This document shows positions 7,434 to 16,835 of a stretch of DNA of 54,992 bases, piece by piece. Below the pieces are notes generated by a model. It did not search any database, was not told where the DNA came from, and saw only the letters and a list, made by a program, of their open reading frames with translations. How positions within the stretch are numbered: position 1 is the first letter of the stretch; each line of letters starts with the position of its first letter. The stretch lies in NCBI RefSeq assembly GCF_011761495.1, contig NZ_JAASRU010000016.1, forward strand, positions 1 to 54,992, read 5' to 3'. The position numbers were made by a program, and so were the translations under genes. Source of the DNA: Alkalibacillus almallahensis. Its GTDB lineage: Bacteria; Bacillota; Bacilli; Bacillales; Alkalibacillaceae.

Positions 7434-8957
7434 TTATTCAGTATACATAATTGGTGAACCAGGACCTAATTCAAGACCTAGTAACATCCAAACGATTAAC
7501 ATTAATGTCCAAATCACTAAATATGCGATTGAATAAGGGAACATAACAGAAATCAAAGTACCAATACCCATATTCTTAACATATTTCTGTGCAAAGGCAA
7601 TAATAATCGCAAAATAAGTCATCAGTGGTGTAATAATATTTGTTGATGAGTCAGCAATACGATAAGCCATTTGTGTTAGTTCTGGTGAATAGCCAAGTTC
7701 CATTAAAATTGGAACGAATACAGGCGCTAACATAGCCCATTTGGCTGACGCACTACCGATAAATAAGTTAATAAAGCCGACAACTAGGATAAATCCTATA
7801 ATTAATGGAATTCCAGTAAAGTTGGCGGATTCTAGAAATTCAGCACCATAGACACCTAATACAAGTCCCATGTTCGTTTCATTAAAGTAAGAAACGAACT
7901 GACCTGCTGTAAATGCTAAGACAATGAACATTCCCATGGACGCCATTGTATCTGATAATTGATCAGCAACGTCTTTATCATTCTTAATTTCTTTTGTCAC
8001 GATTCCGTACACTAAACCTGGAATAAAGAACAGAATCATAATGATCGGTACCAGTGAATCCATAAATGGCGACTGAATGATGTCACCATTATCCGCACGC
8101 AGTGGAGCATCTGGTAATAATACAAGTAACGCAAAGCCGATTGACGTTACTAGAAGGGAAATTCCAGCCCAGATTAGACCTTTCACTTCAATCTTCTGTA
8201 AGTTTGTTAACTCCTCGCGATATTCGCCTTTATATTCTCCTAGGCGAGGTTCAACAATTTTTTCAGTGACAAACCAACCAACGAGTGTTAATAAGAATAC
8301 TGACACAACAATGAAGTAATAGTTCATTGCAATATTCATTGTATCTGCATAGTCTGGATTAACAATAGAAGCTGCTTCAATCGTAATCTCACCTAGCATC
8401 GCATCAGTAGCAGATAAGAACAGGTTAGCACTAAAACCAGCAGATACACCTGCGAAAGCTGCAGCCAGTCCTGCTAGTGGATGACGACCTAACGCTGCGA
8501 AAATAAGAGCGCCTAATGGTGGTAGAACAACATAACCAGCATCAGAAGCCACACTTGACATAATACCAGCGAATACTAAACCGCCCGTAATTAAGAAATT
8601 AGGGACAGACATAACAAAGCCACGTAATGCAGCACTGATTAAGCCTGAACGTTCAGCAACACCAATTCCTAGCATGGTAGCTAGTACAACGCCTAGAGGC
8701 GCGAATCCGATAAAGTTTTCGACCATACTACCGAATAAATAGCGTATGCCTTCTTTATCTAATAAATTATTGACGGTAACTTCACTACCGTCACCAGGGT
8801 GTTCTACTGAAATTCCAAGCGATGACACAATCGCCGAAATAACAACAACTAGAACAGCTAAGATCGCAAATAACGTAATCGGATGAGGTAGTTTATTACC
8901 GACACGTTCAATGCCATCCAAAAACTTTTGGAAAATACCACGACGTTTTTGTTCCAT
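7434..8957 (-). CDS. AbgT family transporter
   Basis: 507 residues with about 11-13 membrane helices. The family includes E. coli AbgT (p-aminobenzoyl-glutamate uptake) and MtrF-type antimetabolite exporters. Diagnostic stretches are VGNKLPHPITLFA near the N-terminus, SDAGYVVLPPLGA, and the C-terminal IADSSTNIITPLMTYF. The ATG at 8957 follows AAGGAAGG by about 9 bases; the frame extends 21 codons upstream but with no ribosome binding site. Substrate and direction are unknown. It is monocistronic, divergent from an SDR gene. Confidence 0.9.
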   Translation of the reverse strand: MEQKRRGIFQKFLDGIERVGNKLPHPITLFAILAVLVVVISAIVSSLGISVEHPGDGSEVTVNNLLDKEGIRYLFGSMVENFIGFAPLGVVLATMLGIGVAERSGLISAALRGFVMSVPNFLITGGLVFAGIMSSVASDAGYVVLPPLGALIFAALGRHPLAGLAAAFAGVSAGFSANLFLSATDAMLGEITIEAASIVNPDYADTMNIAMNYYFIVVSVFLLTLVGWFVTEKIVEPRLGEYKGEYREELTNLQKIEVKGLIWAGISLLVTSIGFALLVLLPDAPLRADNGDIIQSPFMDSLVPIIMILFFIPGLVYGIVTKEIKNDKDVADQLSDTMASMGMFIVLAFTAGQFVSYFNETNMGLVLGVYGAEFLESANFTGIPLIIGFILVVGFINLFIGSASAKWAMLAPVFVPILMELGYSPELTQMAYRIADSSTNIITPLMTYFAIIIAFAQKYVKNMGIGTLISVMFPYSIAYLVIWTLMLIVWMLLGLELGPGSPIMYTE

Positions 8958-9121
8958 GATGTATAACCTTCCTTTGTGTAGTAATTTAATAATATTTAGA
9001 CAATTATAGCCTTTAGACAAAAGTCATTATATATGAGAAGTTTGGTGATTAAAAGAGGAAATATAATTGTCCCAATAGAGTTAAAATTAGTAATATTATT
9101 GTCTGCGTTGTGGCTATTTTT

Positions 9122-9161
9122 TGCTTTTCCTCGCTTCTAGGGGTTACACTATAGCTATAGT
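9122..9161 (+). promoter_or_regulatory. promoter region with 14-bp palindrome, SDR gene
   Basis: A weak SigA-like pair, TTGCTT and TACACT with an 18-base spacer, overlaps the perfect palindrome ACTATAGCTATAGT at 9148-9161, 18 bases before the SDR start codon. The palindrome could be an operator (inference). Confidence 0.4.
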
Positions 9162-9179
9162 CGTAAAAGGAGTGAGAGT

Positions 9180-9905
9180 ATGAGTCAGAAATTGGAAGGT
9201 AAAGTCGCTTACATTACGGGGGCAAGCCAAGGAATTGGACGCGCTACAGCCATTGCTTTAGCACAAGAAGGTGTCCATGTTGGTCTAATTGCTCGACAAG
9301 AAAGCAAACTTAATGATGTTGCTAAAGAAATTGAACAATATGGCGTTAACGCAGAGATTGGCATTGTTGATGTTTCTGACTTAGAAGCTGTCGAACAAAC
9401 CATCAAAAACCTTGTTTCTAGGCTAGGTACACCTGATATTCTCATTAATAATGCAGGCATGGCAATGAGTGGTAACTTCTTAGAAACTTCACCAGAAGAC
9501 TGGCGACGTGTTTTCGATGTTAATGTCTTTGGTATGTATCATGTAACTCGTTCAGTCCTACCATACATGATGGAACAAGAACGTGGCGATATAATCAATA
9601 TTTCATCAAGTAGTGGATTAAAAGGAACAGCTGGCACTTCTGCTTATAGCGCTTCTAAATTTGCTGTCCAAGGTATGTCAGAATCGCTTATGCAGGAAGT
9701 AAGACCTTATAATATTCGAGTGTTTACTATGAATCCAAGCTTAGTCGCAACAGAACTACCGTTTGGTGAGCAATTGGATGAGAAAAATGATCCTGAAAAA
9801 TTCATTCAACCTGAGGATTTAGCTGAATACATGTTAGCTCAACTCAAACTAAACCAACGCATGTTTATCAAACAATCACTTCAATGGGCAACCAATCCAT
9901 TCTAA
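9180..9905 (+). CDS. short-chain dehydrogenase/reductase, FabG-like
   Basis: 241 residues, classical SDR of the 3-oxoacyl-ACP reductase type. TGASQGIG (residues 14-21), NNAG, the catalytic Ser in NISSSSG and YSASK are all present. FabG-like sequence does not prove a role in fatty acid synthesis, and no fab genes adjoin; a detoxifying ketone/aldehyde reductase is equally possible. AAAGGAG lies 8 bases before the ATG. A palindrome sits between promoter and gene. Confidence 0.9.
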   Translation: MSQKLEGKVAYITGASQGIGRATAIALAQEGVHVGLIARQESKLNDVAKEIEQYGVNAEIGIVDVSDLEAVEQTIKNLVSRLGTPDILINNAGMAMSGNFLETSPEDWRRVFDVNVFGMYHVTRSVLPYMMEQERGDIINISSSSGLKGTAGTSAYSASKFAVQGMSESLMQEVRPYNIRVFTMNPSLVATELPFGEQLDEKNDPEKFIQPEDLAEYMLAQLKLNQRMFIKQSLQWATNPF

Positions 9906-9910
9906 CTAAC

Positions 9911-9940
9911 AATCCCCGCTTGTAAGAACAAGCGGGGATT
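9911..9940. terminator. bidirectional terminator
   Basis: AATCCCCGCTTG/CAAGCGGGGATT, a perfect 12-bp stem with a 6-base loop, between the convergent SDR and ykvR-like genes. Confidence 0.85.
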
Positions 9941-9943
9941 AAT

Positions 9944-10216
9944 TTAGGTTTCAATTAACTCAACGTGGAAGTCACCTACATTACCTTCTACATATAAATT
10001 TGTAAATGACGTATAATAACGATGAATCGTAGCATGTTGATCGATTCCCTCACTAGGAATCTTAACTCGAAAATCATTTTCATAAAACAAAACCGTTATA
10101 TCATGATAATCTTCATGTGTGACTTGGAAATCAAGTTTAATTAATTGTTTGCCTTGATGTTGCGTCACTTCACATTGATCAACATCGATAAAGACATCAT
10201 TAATATCGACTTGCAT
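9944..10216 (-). CDS. ykvR: DUF3219 protein, YkvR-like
   Basis: A 90-residue soluble protein. The central segment (VTHEDYHDITVLFYENDFRVKIP) and the SFTNLYVEGNVGDFHVELIE end match DUF3219/YkvR of B. subtilis as I recall it. The family has no established function. No signal peptide or membrane segment. GAAGGAGG lies about 7 bases before the ATG. Monocistronic. Confidence 0.7.
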   Translation of the reverse strand: MQVDINDVFIDVDQCEVTQHQGKQLIKLDFQVTHEDYHDITVLFYENDFRVKIPSEGIDQHATIHRYYTSFTNLYVEGNVGDFHVELIET

Positions 10217-10316
10217 AATTGATCCTCCTTCTATAAAACGATGTATTAATCATAGCTCAACATAAACAAAACCGTAAAATTATGTGTTTTGAATTTATAT
10301 TATGGTGAATGAGATC

Positions 10317-10347
10317 AAAAAAGCTGACGTTCTAGTTAACGCCAGCT
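10317..10347 (-). terminator. terminator of EAL-PAS gene
   Basis: AGCTGGCGTT/AACGTCAGCT hairpin followed by TTTTTT on the minus strand, about 12 bases past the stop codon. Confidence 0.85.
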
Positions 10348-10358
10348 TTCTATCATTA

Positions 10359-12287
10359 TTATCTGGTTAATTCTGCACATGACCCGATTACTTCTAGAAC
10401 CTTATCATTGTGCATAACAGGCTTCAATTGCATGATAAAAGAAATTCCATTTAGCGTTGATTCAAAGTGTACATCCTCACCATGCCATGCTGACTCATAA
10501 TAATAAGCAATCATCTTAGCTTTTTCTATCGGTAAAAAGTCATATAATGTATAACCAACCACTTCTTCTGACTTATAGCCGAACTTTCGCATCAATTCTC
10601 CTTCACATAAAGTGTGCACATATCCACTTTGGGTTTTAATATATTTAAAAGTCATGCCTAATTGACGCTCAAGTGTATTCTTCAAATCATCTTGAGCCGC
10701 TTTTAATTCGGCTTCCATTTGTTTCTTCCTCGTAATATCTCGAGAAACGACCACAATTTGTTCGACACTTCCATCTTCACTGAAAACAGGACTTCCATGG
10801 GCTTCTATCCAAATAATTTTACCGTTATTCACATTTAGCCGAAGTTCCGTTGATTGCGCTACCTTCTCATCAAAAACTTGATCAAATACATCATATGTAT
10901 GACCGACATCCTCTGGGGCGATAAACGACATAATATTTTGTTGTAAGATAACTTCTTGTTTAATTTGAAAAGCATCTTCATTTGAAGGTGAAGCGTAATC
11001 GATGCTCCCCCCTCGATTCACTACCACAACTAAATCTGACATGTTCTCGGTAATGAGTCGATATTTCTTTTCGCTCTCGATTAACTTTTGTTCTAGTTCT
11101 TTTTGCCTTGACATATCTTTGATGACACTATACACTCCGACGATTCGTTCTCCTAATAACATTGGAAAACAAACCGCATTTGTCGGAACATAATGACCAT
11201 TACTATGTATTAAATCTAACTCGACTGCTTCAGGTGTTTCACCGTTTAGTACTTCCTTAAAATGTCGCATTGCTTTAAATTGATCGGAGTCTCGAATGAA
11301 GGCAGCTAAATGTGAATCCATAACGTCTTCCTGCTTAAGACCAAGCATATGTTGGATGGTCGGATTTACACTAATGATATTCCCCTCTAAACTGAACGAA
11401 CAAACAAGATCGGGGTTCTGCTCAAATAGTGATTTAAAGCGGTGGTCATTCATTTGAGCGGACTTAACATTTATATGTTTTTCTAATCGATAAATGAGCT
11501 CTTTAGAATAGGATTCTGTTTGTTTAATCAATGCTTGATAGTCATCAAGTGACATCGGCTTACTAAACAAAAACCCTTGTGCTACGTCGCAGGAATGTAA
11601 AGATAAAAACGTCACAACCTCTTCCGTTTCTACACCTTCTGCTACTACTTCTAAATCTAAATTATGAGATAGCTCAATCATATTTTTAACGACAGTTGAT
11701 TCTTTTTGGCTATAAGGTATATCTTGCATAAATGACCGATCAATCTTAACCGTTGTAATTGGAAGATCGCGAATGTATCTGATCGTAGAATTGCCCTTAC
11801 CAAAATCATCGACGGCGATTCGGATTCCAGTACGCTTTATTTCTTTTAACGTTTCAATCGTATGATCGATATGATTCAACATCACATTTTCAGTGATTTC
11901 AATTTCTAACAGATTCGGATCTAATCCAGTCTCATTTAACGTATCAAGAATCAATTGGTATAATTCTGTTGATTCAAAGTCAAGCGGTGAAATATTAACG
12001 GACATAACAGTCTTAGGAAAACCTTGATCATGCCAGGCCTTATTTTGCCGACAAGCCTCACCTAAGACCCATTTGGTTATATCGGTTATAGTCCCACTCT
12101 GTTCCGCTAATGGGATGAAGTCAGCTGGTGAAATCCATCCGTATTCTGGATGATTCCAGCGAATGAGAGCTTCAACTCCTACTACGTGACCTGTATTCAA
12201 ACTTAATTTCGGCTGGTAGACAAGCGTGAATTGCCCTTGTTCAATAGCATGTTGGAGATGATCTTGTTCTAGTGATAAATTAAGCAA
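10359..12287 (-). CDS. cyclic-di-GMP phosphodiesterase, EAL-PAS-PAS-PAS
   Basis: 642 residues with no membrane segment. An N-terminal EAL domain (about 10-245) carries the full catalytic set: EALIRW, the Asn of SVNISP, EITE, DDFGKGNS, KID, AEGVET and QGFLFSKP. It should therefore hydrolyse c-di-GMP. Three PAS-like domains follow (about 290-400, 415-530, 545-640), joined by short coiled-coil linkers (RQKELEQKLIESEKKYRLI). There is no GGDEF domain. Catalytic domain first and sensors last reverses the usual order. The TTG at 12287 follows GAGGTG by 6 bases; an alternative is GTG at 12308, which lacks a binding site. Confidence 0.88.
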   Translation of the reverse strand: MLNLSLEQDHLQHAIEQGQFTLVYQPKLSLNTGHVVGVEALIRWNHPEYGWISPADFIPLAEQSGTITDITKWVLGEACRQNKAWHDQGFPKTVMSVNISPLDFESTELYQLILDTLNETGLDPNLLEIEITENVMLNHIDHTIETLKEIKRTGIRIAVDDFGKGNSTIRYIRDLPITTVKIDRSFMQDIPYSQKESTVVKNMIELSHNLDLEVVAEGVETEEVVTFLSLHSCDVAQGFLFSKPMSLDDYQALIKQTESYSKELIYRLEKHINVKSAQMNDHRFKSLFEQNPDLVCSFSLEGNIISVNPTIQHMLGLKQEDVMDSHLAAFIRDSDQFKAMRHFKEVLNGETPEAVELDLIHSNGHYVPTNAVCFPMLLGERIVGVYSVIKDMSRQKELEQKLIESEKKYRLITENMSDLVVVVNRGGSIDYASPSNEDAFQIKQEVILQQNIMSFIAPEDVGHTYDVFDQVFDEKVAQSTELRLNVNNGKIIWIEAHGSPVFSEDGSVEQIVVVSRDITRKKQMEAELKAAQDDLKNTLERQLGMTFKYIKTQSGYVHTLCEGELMRKFGYKSEEVVGYTLYDFLPIEKAKMIAYYYESAWHGEDVHFESTLNGISFIMQLKPVMHNDKVLEVIGSCAELTR

Positions 12288-12522
12288 TCCTGTCACCTCA
12301 AATTCCACGACACTGACTTAATCAAATTTATGAAACATAGTTTAGTTATAATCTACATTCATTATTAAGACTTTAGCCGTGTACAATTTAGCAAACTTAA
12401 AATTGGTAAGACCAATAATGATAGGACGAAACGATTAAAAACTACTAGTTATTAGTCAACATTATACCAATATTCGACAAAAATAAAAATAGATATCCTA
12501 TAATCTATTCAATTTTTTACAA

Positions 12523-13101
12523 TTATTTAAGCTTAACAGGTACTGTAGCTTCTTCTTCAGCTAGATCATCATGAATCACAACCTTACCTTCTCCTGGCGT
12601 CATGGTTGAAGTGATCGTAAGATTGAGTTCAATCCCAGTCCATTCTCGTTCATTTGTCGGTTGTGTAAACCAATCTTCCTCAATTTGAGTTTCTTCTATC
12701 GTATTTCCATCAGCATCTATTAACTCTATTCTTACAGAACCAGCCGCTTCGTAACGGATCATGCCTTGGATAGAAAATGTATCGCTAATGCTTGCCCCTT
12801 CCTGCGGCGTTTGAAGTTGAAAATTCTCCGTTCTAGCTATTTGATCAGAAGAATTAGTTGATTCAGTAGGTTCATCATTACTTTCACTAAAGTTGTCCTG
12901 TACTGTTTCTTCGTCCTGGCGTTCCTGTTGTAATTCTCTAGTTTTCTTTTCAAGTTCCTCCTGAAGCTTTTCTATTTGTTCATTTTGATCCTGTACTTGC
13001 TCCGTTAATTGTTCAACTTGCGCTTCATGATTTGGTTCCTCATTGTTTTGGCAAGCCACAAGTATGATACTTAGACTTATTAAAGAAACCCATTGTTTCA
13101 A
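12523..13101 (-). CDS. lipoprotein with coiled coil and Gmad2-like domain
   Basis: 192 residues. The signal ends in VAC (lipidated Cys17). Next come a Glu/Gln-rich coiled coil (about 28-65), an acidic Ser/Asn linker, and a C-terminal beta domain (about 92-192; FQLQTPQEGASISDTFSIQG) resembling the Ig-like Gmad2 domain of spore germination proteins (moderate match). TTG at 13101 directly follows the stop codon of the upstream gene, and AAGGATGAG just before it serves as binding site, so the two genes are translationally coupled. About 220 bases downstream hold no gene. Confidence 0.75.
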   Translation of the reverse strand: MKQWVSLISLSIILVACQNNEEPNHEAQVEQLTEQVQDQNEQIEKLQEELEKKTRELQQERQDEETVQDNFSESNDEPTESTNSSDQIARTENFQLQTPQEGASISDTFSIQGMIRYEAAGSVRIELIDADGNTIEETQIEEDWFTQPTNEREWTGIELNLTITSTMTPGEGKVVIHDDLAEEEATVPVKLK

Positions 13102-13317
13102 CTACTCATCCTTCCCTTCTCGATGTTTAATTAAATCTGTAATATAAACCACAGCGCCAATCATACCAATGAACCAGAAGATTAAACTAATAATTTGATA
13201 TTGATTAAGCCATAAGGTGAAAATACTTTCAATCACGACAAATAAAATAGCTCCAATAATAAATGTATATAGCCCAATTCGTCCATATTGACTCGTCGGT
13301 TTTAATCGTTCAAACAT
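13102..13317 (-). CDS. small membrane protein, function unknown
   Basis: 71 residues with two membrane helices (about 13-33 and 42-62) and a charged C-terminus (KHREGKDE). Family not recognised. AAGGAG lies 8 bases before the ATG. It is the first gene of a two-gene operon with the lipoprotein gene, which starts on the next base, suggesting that the two act together at the membrane. Confidence 0.75.
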   Translation of the reverse strand: MFERLKPTSQYGRIGLYTFIIGAILFVVIESIFTLWLNQYQIISLIFWFIGMIGAVVYITDLIKHREGKDE

Positions 13318-13386
13318 ATTTAGTCTCCTTACATCTCTTCTGAATAAAACTAGATTAATTAATAGTATTATATAGCAAAATATCGC

Positions 13387-14004
13387 CTAGCCATTATTAT
13401 CTTCAATTTCGACGAGCTGGGATTGATTGAACTTTTCAGGCGTGATGAATTTTTCGCCGAACACAATTTCAGCTAAATTCGTCACAAATCCTACGCTGCC
13501 CACCACATAGACCTCATCCGTGTCAGGCTCCCAGTATGCATTGATATTGATCATATCTGGTTCTCCATTAGCTGTTTCATATTCTTCATCTAAACTCAAC
13601 GCTCGAACAGACGAGCCATTATGCTTAATTTGATAAATTTCTTGTTCTTCAAATGGAATTGTGAATGTGTAATCACCAAACTCAAAAGCCGCTTCACCAT
13701 CACCTTCAATCGCCTTGGTGTCCTCCATATGCCTTAATTCTGTTAACGTAATTGCCATTGAACCTGTTACATCAGACTGCTCTAAGTCCAAATTCAATTT
13801 ACTGGCTAAGGCTGTTTCAAAGTCCGCTTGATCTTGATTATGTTCCAATAATAGGTTTTCATTAATTTCAGCACCAAATTGCCACCCTGTATTATTTACA
13901 TCAGTTAAAACATTAAGCGGGTCCGAATAAGCATCTACAATGGTTAAGCTCCCCCAAACTAATCCAAATGAAAGCGAAAAAATAGTAAGTATACGATAAA
14001 CCAT
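13387..14004 (-). CDS. secreted or membrane-anchored protein, function unknown
   Basis: 205 residues. An N-terminal hydrophobic segment (YRILTIFSLSFGLVWGSL) is a signal peptide or anchor, followed by an acidic extracellular domain. I recognise no family. The ATG at 14004 follows AGAGGAG by 9 bases; the reading frame extends further upstream without any start signal. It stands alone between the small membrane/lipoprotein pair and the metal ABC operon. Confidence 0.65.
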   Translation of the reverse strand: MVYRILTIFSLSFGLVWGSLTIVDAYSDPLNVLTDVNNTGWQFGAEINENLLLEHNQDQADFETALASKLNLDLEQSDVTGSMAITLTELRHMEDTKAIEGDGEAAFEFGDYTFTIPFEEQEIYQIKHNGSSVRALSLDEEYETANGEPDMININAYWEPDTDEVYVVGSVGFVTNLAEIVFGEKFITPEKFNQSQLVEIEDNNG

Positions 14005-14094
14005 AACTGTAACTCCTCTTTTAAATTCCGAATTAACTTCTATTGTAACAAGTTTTATATTCAAATGGGGAGGGTTTAAGTCGTTTAATCTTAT

Positions 14095-14132
14095 ACAAAA
14101 AACCACTTTAAACTCTATCGTTTAAAGTGGTT
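14095..14132 (-). terminator. terminator of metal ABC operon
   Basis: AACCACTTTAAAC/GTTTAAAGTGGTT, perfect 13-bp stem with a 6-base loop and TTTTTT on the minus strand, 11 bases past the stop. Confidence 0.9.
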
Positions 14133-14142
14133 ATCAATCTAA

Positions 14143-15045
14143 TTATTCACTCAAGGCATTCGTAATGGCACGAGCGTTAACTTCCATCATTTCGTAGTAA
14201 GTGTCAATTGAGCTATCGATTGGTAAGCCATCTGTATACAATCCTTGGTCATAGATTGGCACACCTGAATCATGTGATACTGACTCCATATGCACTGGAT
14301 TAGCCGTCGATTCTAAGAACACATAAGGTGCTGAAGTGGTTTGTAAACGATCAACTAAATCAGCTACCTGACGTGGTGTACCTTCTGAGTGCGAGTTCAA
14401 CTCCCAAATACCTGCAGTTTCGTAACCATAAGCATCCCCAAAATATACAAAGGCGTTTTCACTTAATACAACGGTGCGTTGATCTTCAGGAACAGATTCG
14501 GTTTGAGCTTGAATATTTTCATCTAAAATATCTAGTTTTTCTTTATAAATAGCAGCATTTGATACATAGGTCGGAGCATTTTCCGGATCTATTTTAGTCA
14601 AGTGCTCGACAGTCTTATCGACATATAATTTAACATTATCTGGATCCAACCAAGCATGAGGGTCATGGACACCTTCAGAGACCTCAATCGGTTCAACCTC
14701 TTCAGTTAATTCAACAATTGGTGTATCAGAAACATTCTCAACAAGAGATGAAATCCATTGTTCTAGATTTAATCCATTAACAAAAAAGACATCCGATTCA
14801 CTGACGCTTCGTAGATCACTTGGTACTGGCTCATACTCATGAGGATCTCCTCCGTTTGGAACGATGTGATCAACTTCTGCCTTATCACCTGCAACATTCT
14901 TCACTATATCTGCCAAAATAGAAAAACTTACTGTAATACGAATCTGATCCTCATCACTTTTTTCTGCTTGATCTGGTGGTGAGCAAGCTGTAAACACCAT
15001 CATTAATAAGGCCATTAAAACTATTATAATTTTACGTTTTACCAT
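14143..15045 (-). CDS. mntA: manganese-type ABC transporter binding lipoprotein
   Basis: 300-residue cluster A-I (TroA/PsaA/MntC family) metal-binding lipoprotein. The signal ends in FTAC (Cys21). Likely metal ligands are His69 (DPHEYEP), His130 (DPHAWLDP), Glu196 (LSENAF) and Asp266 (IYDQG), the His-His-Glu-Asp pattern of Mn/Zn proteins. The long His-rich loop of zinc-specific ZnuA is missing, which with the MntR-like operator favours Mn2+. The ATG at 15045 gives a canonical signal peptide; it follows the permease gene by 11 bases. It is the third gene of the operon. Confidence 0.9.
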   Translation of the reverse strand: MVKRKIIIVLMALLMMVFTACSPPDQAEKSDEDQIRITVSFSILADIVKNVAGDKAEVDHIVPNGGDPHEYEPVPSDLRSVSESDVFFVNGLNLEQWISSLVENVSDTPIVELTEEVEPIEVSEGVHDPHAWLDPDNVKLYVDKTVEHLTKIDPENAPTYVSNAAIYKEKLDILDENIQAQTESVPEDQRTVVLSENAFVYFGDAYGYETAGIWELNSHSEGTPRQVADLVDRLQTTSAPYVFLESTANPVHMESVSHDSGVPIYDQGLYTDGLPIDSSIDTYYEMMEVNARAITNALSE

Positions 15046-15056
15046 AACGATCACCA

Positions 15057-15926
15057 TTATGATGCATGTTGTGCTGAACGGTCGCGAAACCAACGCACAA
15101 CAAGCCCTTGTTTTGGTGAGAAGAAGAACGCAAGCATAAACATAATAGTTGCCACTATAACCATAGATGCCCCAGTTGCTACATCATAAATATAGGAATA
15201 GAAAACACCTGTAACAGCAGAAATAACACCGAATGTGGCTGATAACACCAACATAACAGGTAATCGATCAGTTAATAAATAAGCTGTTGAACCAGGCGTG
15301 ATTAGCATTGCGACAACCAAAATAATACCAACTGTGTTAAGTGAAGCCACTGTCACAAGTGATAACACAAACATAAGCAAGTAATGAATTAATTTGGTTG
15401 GTACACCAATTGCTTTCGCCATCGTTGGATCAAATGTACTAACTAGTAGTTGTTTATAAAACAAGAAGACGAACGCAATAACAGCAATCGTGATTCCAAA
15501 CGTCATCCACAAATCACCGACAGATACGGCAAGAACATTACCAAACAAGATATGCCAAATGTCCACTTCCATACTTCCAATAGCGGTAATTAAAATAACC
15601 CCTATCGCAAACATACCTGACAATAAAATGCCAATGGCTGAGTCATCTTTGATTTTACTATTTTGCGATATATAACCTATTCCAAGTGCTGTTAAAACAC
15701 CTGTTATGACCGCGCCGATAAAAAAACTGACACCAACCATATAAGCAATCACAACACCAGGTAACACAGCGTGCGAAATGGCGTCTCCCATGAGTGCCAT
15801 TCCACGCAAGATAATAAAACACCCAACAATCCCGCAAACAATTCCGACTAGAATGCCTGCCATAAGCGCATTTTGTAAAAACGGATAGTTCGCTACTCCT
15901 GATATGAAAAATTGTATATTTTCCAT
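15057..15926 (-). CDS. mntC: manganese-type ABC transporter permease
   Basis: 289 residues with 8-9 membrane helices, ABC-3 family. FIILRGMALMGDAISHAVLPG near the N-terminus is the family hallmark. The start codon overlaps the last base of the ATPase stop (TAATG), so translation is coupled. B. subtilis mnt operons have two permeases; here there is one, presumably forming a homodimer. Confidence 0.92.
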   Translation of the reverse strand: MENIQFFISGVANYPFLQNALMAGILVGIVCGIVGCFIILRGMALMGDAISHAVLPGVVIAYMVGVSFFIGAVITGVLTALGIGYISQNSKIKDDSAIGILLSGMFAIGVILITAIGSMEVDIWHILFGNVLAVSVGDLWMTFGITIAVIAFVFLFYKQLLVSTFDPTMAKAIGVPTKLIHYLLMFVLSLVTVASLNTVGIILVVAMLITPGSTAYLLTDRLPVMLVLSATFGVISAVTGVFYSYIYDVATGASMVIVATIMFMLAFFFSPKQGLVVRWFRDRSAQHAS

Positions 15927-16684
15927 TATTTAACCACCACCATATCATCATTATTATTTCCTTTAATAGTGGCGACTTGCCCTTCATAGGCTTCGCTAAT
16001 CAATTGAGGTGAAAACACATCCTGAAGTTGACCAAATCCAACTAACCGTTGATTCAGTAACATCAAACGATCAAAATACTCTTCTACTTTACTTAAATCA
16101 TGATGAACAATAAATAAAGTCTTACCTTGATTACGAATTTGGCGCAATAAATCGATAATAATCTGTTCAGATGTTAAATCAATACCTGCAAATGGTTCAT
16201 CTAAAAATAATAAGTCAGCTTCTTGGGCTAATGCTCGCGCAATGAACACCCGCTGTTGCTGACCACCGGATAATTCACCAATTTGTCTTTTACGATATGA
16301 CTCCATCCCTACTTGGCGCAAGCTTTCAATCGCTTTTTCGCGATCTTGTTTACCAGGACGTTGCCACCATTTCATATGTGGATAACGCCCCATAATCACT
16401 ACATCTTCTACTAATATAGGAAAATCAAAATCAATCATATTACGTTGTGGCACATATGCAATATCTGAACGGACCTCATCAATAGGTTGATCAAACACAC
16501 GAATGGTTCCCTGATTCACACTCACCATTCCCATAATAGCTTTCATCAACGTCGATTTCCCTGCACCATTCGGCCCGATAATCCCAATTATTTCTTCTTT
16601 AGGGGCTTGAAATGATACATCTTTTAATGCCCATTCACCATGATAAGCCACTGATAAATGGTTAATATCTACTGAACTACTCAT
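15926..16684 (-). CDS. mntB: manganese-type ABC transporter ATPase
   Basis: 252 residues. Walker A GPNGAGKST, Q-loop VPQRN, signature LSGGQQQR, Walker B LLFLDEPF and switch His in VHHDL are all intact. First gene of the operon. The ATG at 16684 follows AAAGGAGG by about 9 bases; an in-frame extension of 16 codons upstream overlaps the promoter region and is rejected. The promoter and an MntR-like operator lie about 55-110 bases upstream. Confidence 0.93.
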   Translation of the reverse strand: MSSSVDINHLSVAYHGEWALKDVSFQAPKEEIIGIIGPNGAGKSTLMKAIMGMVSVNQGTIRVFDQPIDEVRSDIAYVPQRNMIDFDFPILVEDVVIMGRYPHMKWWQRPGKQDREKAIESLRQVGMESYRKRQIGELSGGQQQRVFIARALAQEADLLFLDEPFAGIDLTSEQIIIDLLRQIRNQGKTLFIVHHDLSKVEEYFDRLMLLNQRLVGFGQLQDVFSPQLISEAYEGQVATIKGNNNDDMVVVK

Positions 16685-16737
16685 TATACTTGCCTCCTTT
16701 GGCGTTAAATCATTTATTTTGTATACATGCACAATTT

Positions 16738-16752
16738 TTTACCTAGGGCAAA
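16738..16752 (-). promoter_or_regulatory. MntR-like operator
   Basis: TTTGCCCTAGGTAAA on the minus strand, two TTTGCC-type half sites with one mismatch around a 3-base centre. It sits just downstream of the -10 box of the metal ABC operon. It resembles MntR boxes of Bacillus (TTTGCC...GGCAAA type), so Mn2+-dependent repression is likely. Confidence 0.6.
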
Positions 16753-16762
16753 TTCTTAATAT

Positions 16763-16792
16763 ATTATAATGCTGAAAAGGTAAAAATAGCAA
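16763..16792 (-). promoter_or_regulatory. SigA promoter of metal ABC operon
   Basis: TTGCTA, 18-base spacer, TATAAT on the minus strand, directly upstream of the MntR-like box. Confidence 0.55.
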
Positions 16793-16835
16793 CCATTTTG
16801 CACAAATTTTTTCTGGCAATTTTGAAAGCTTGACA

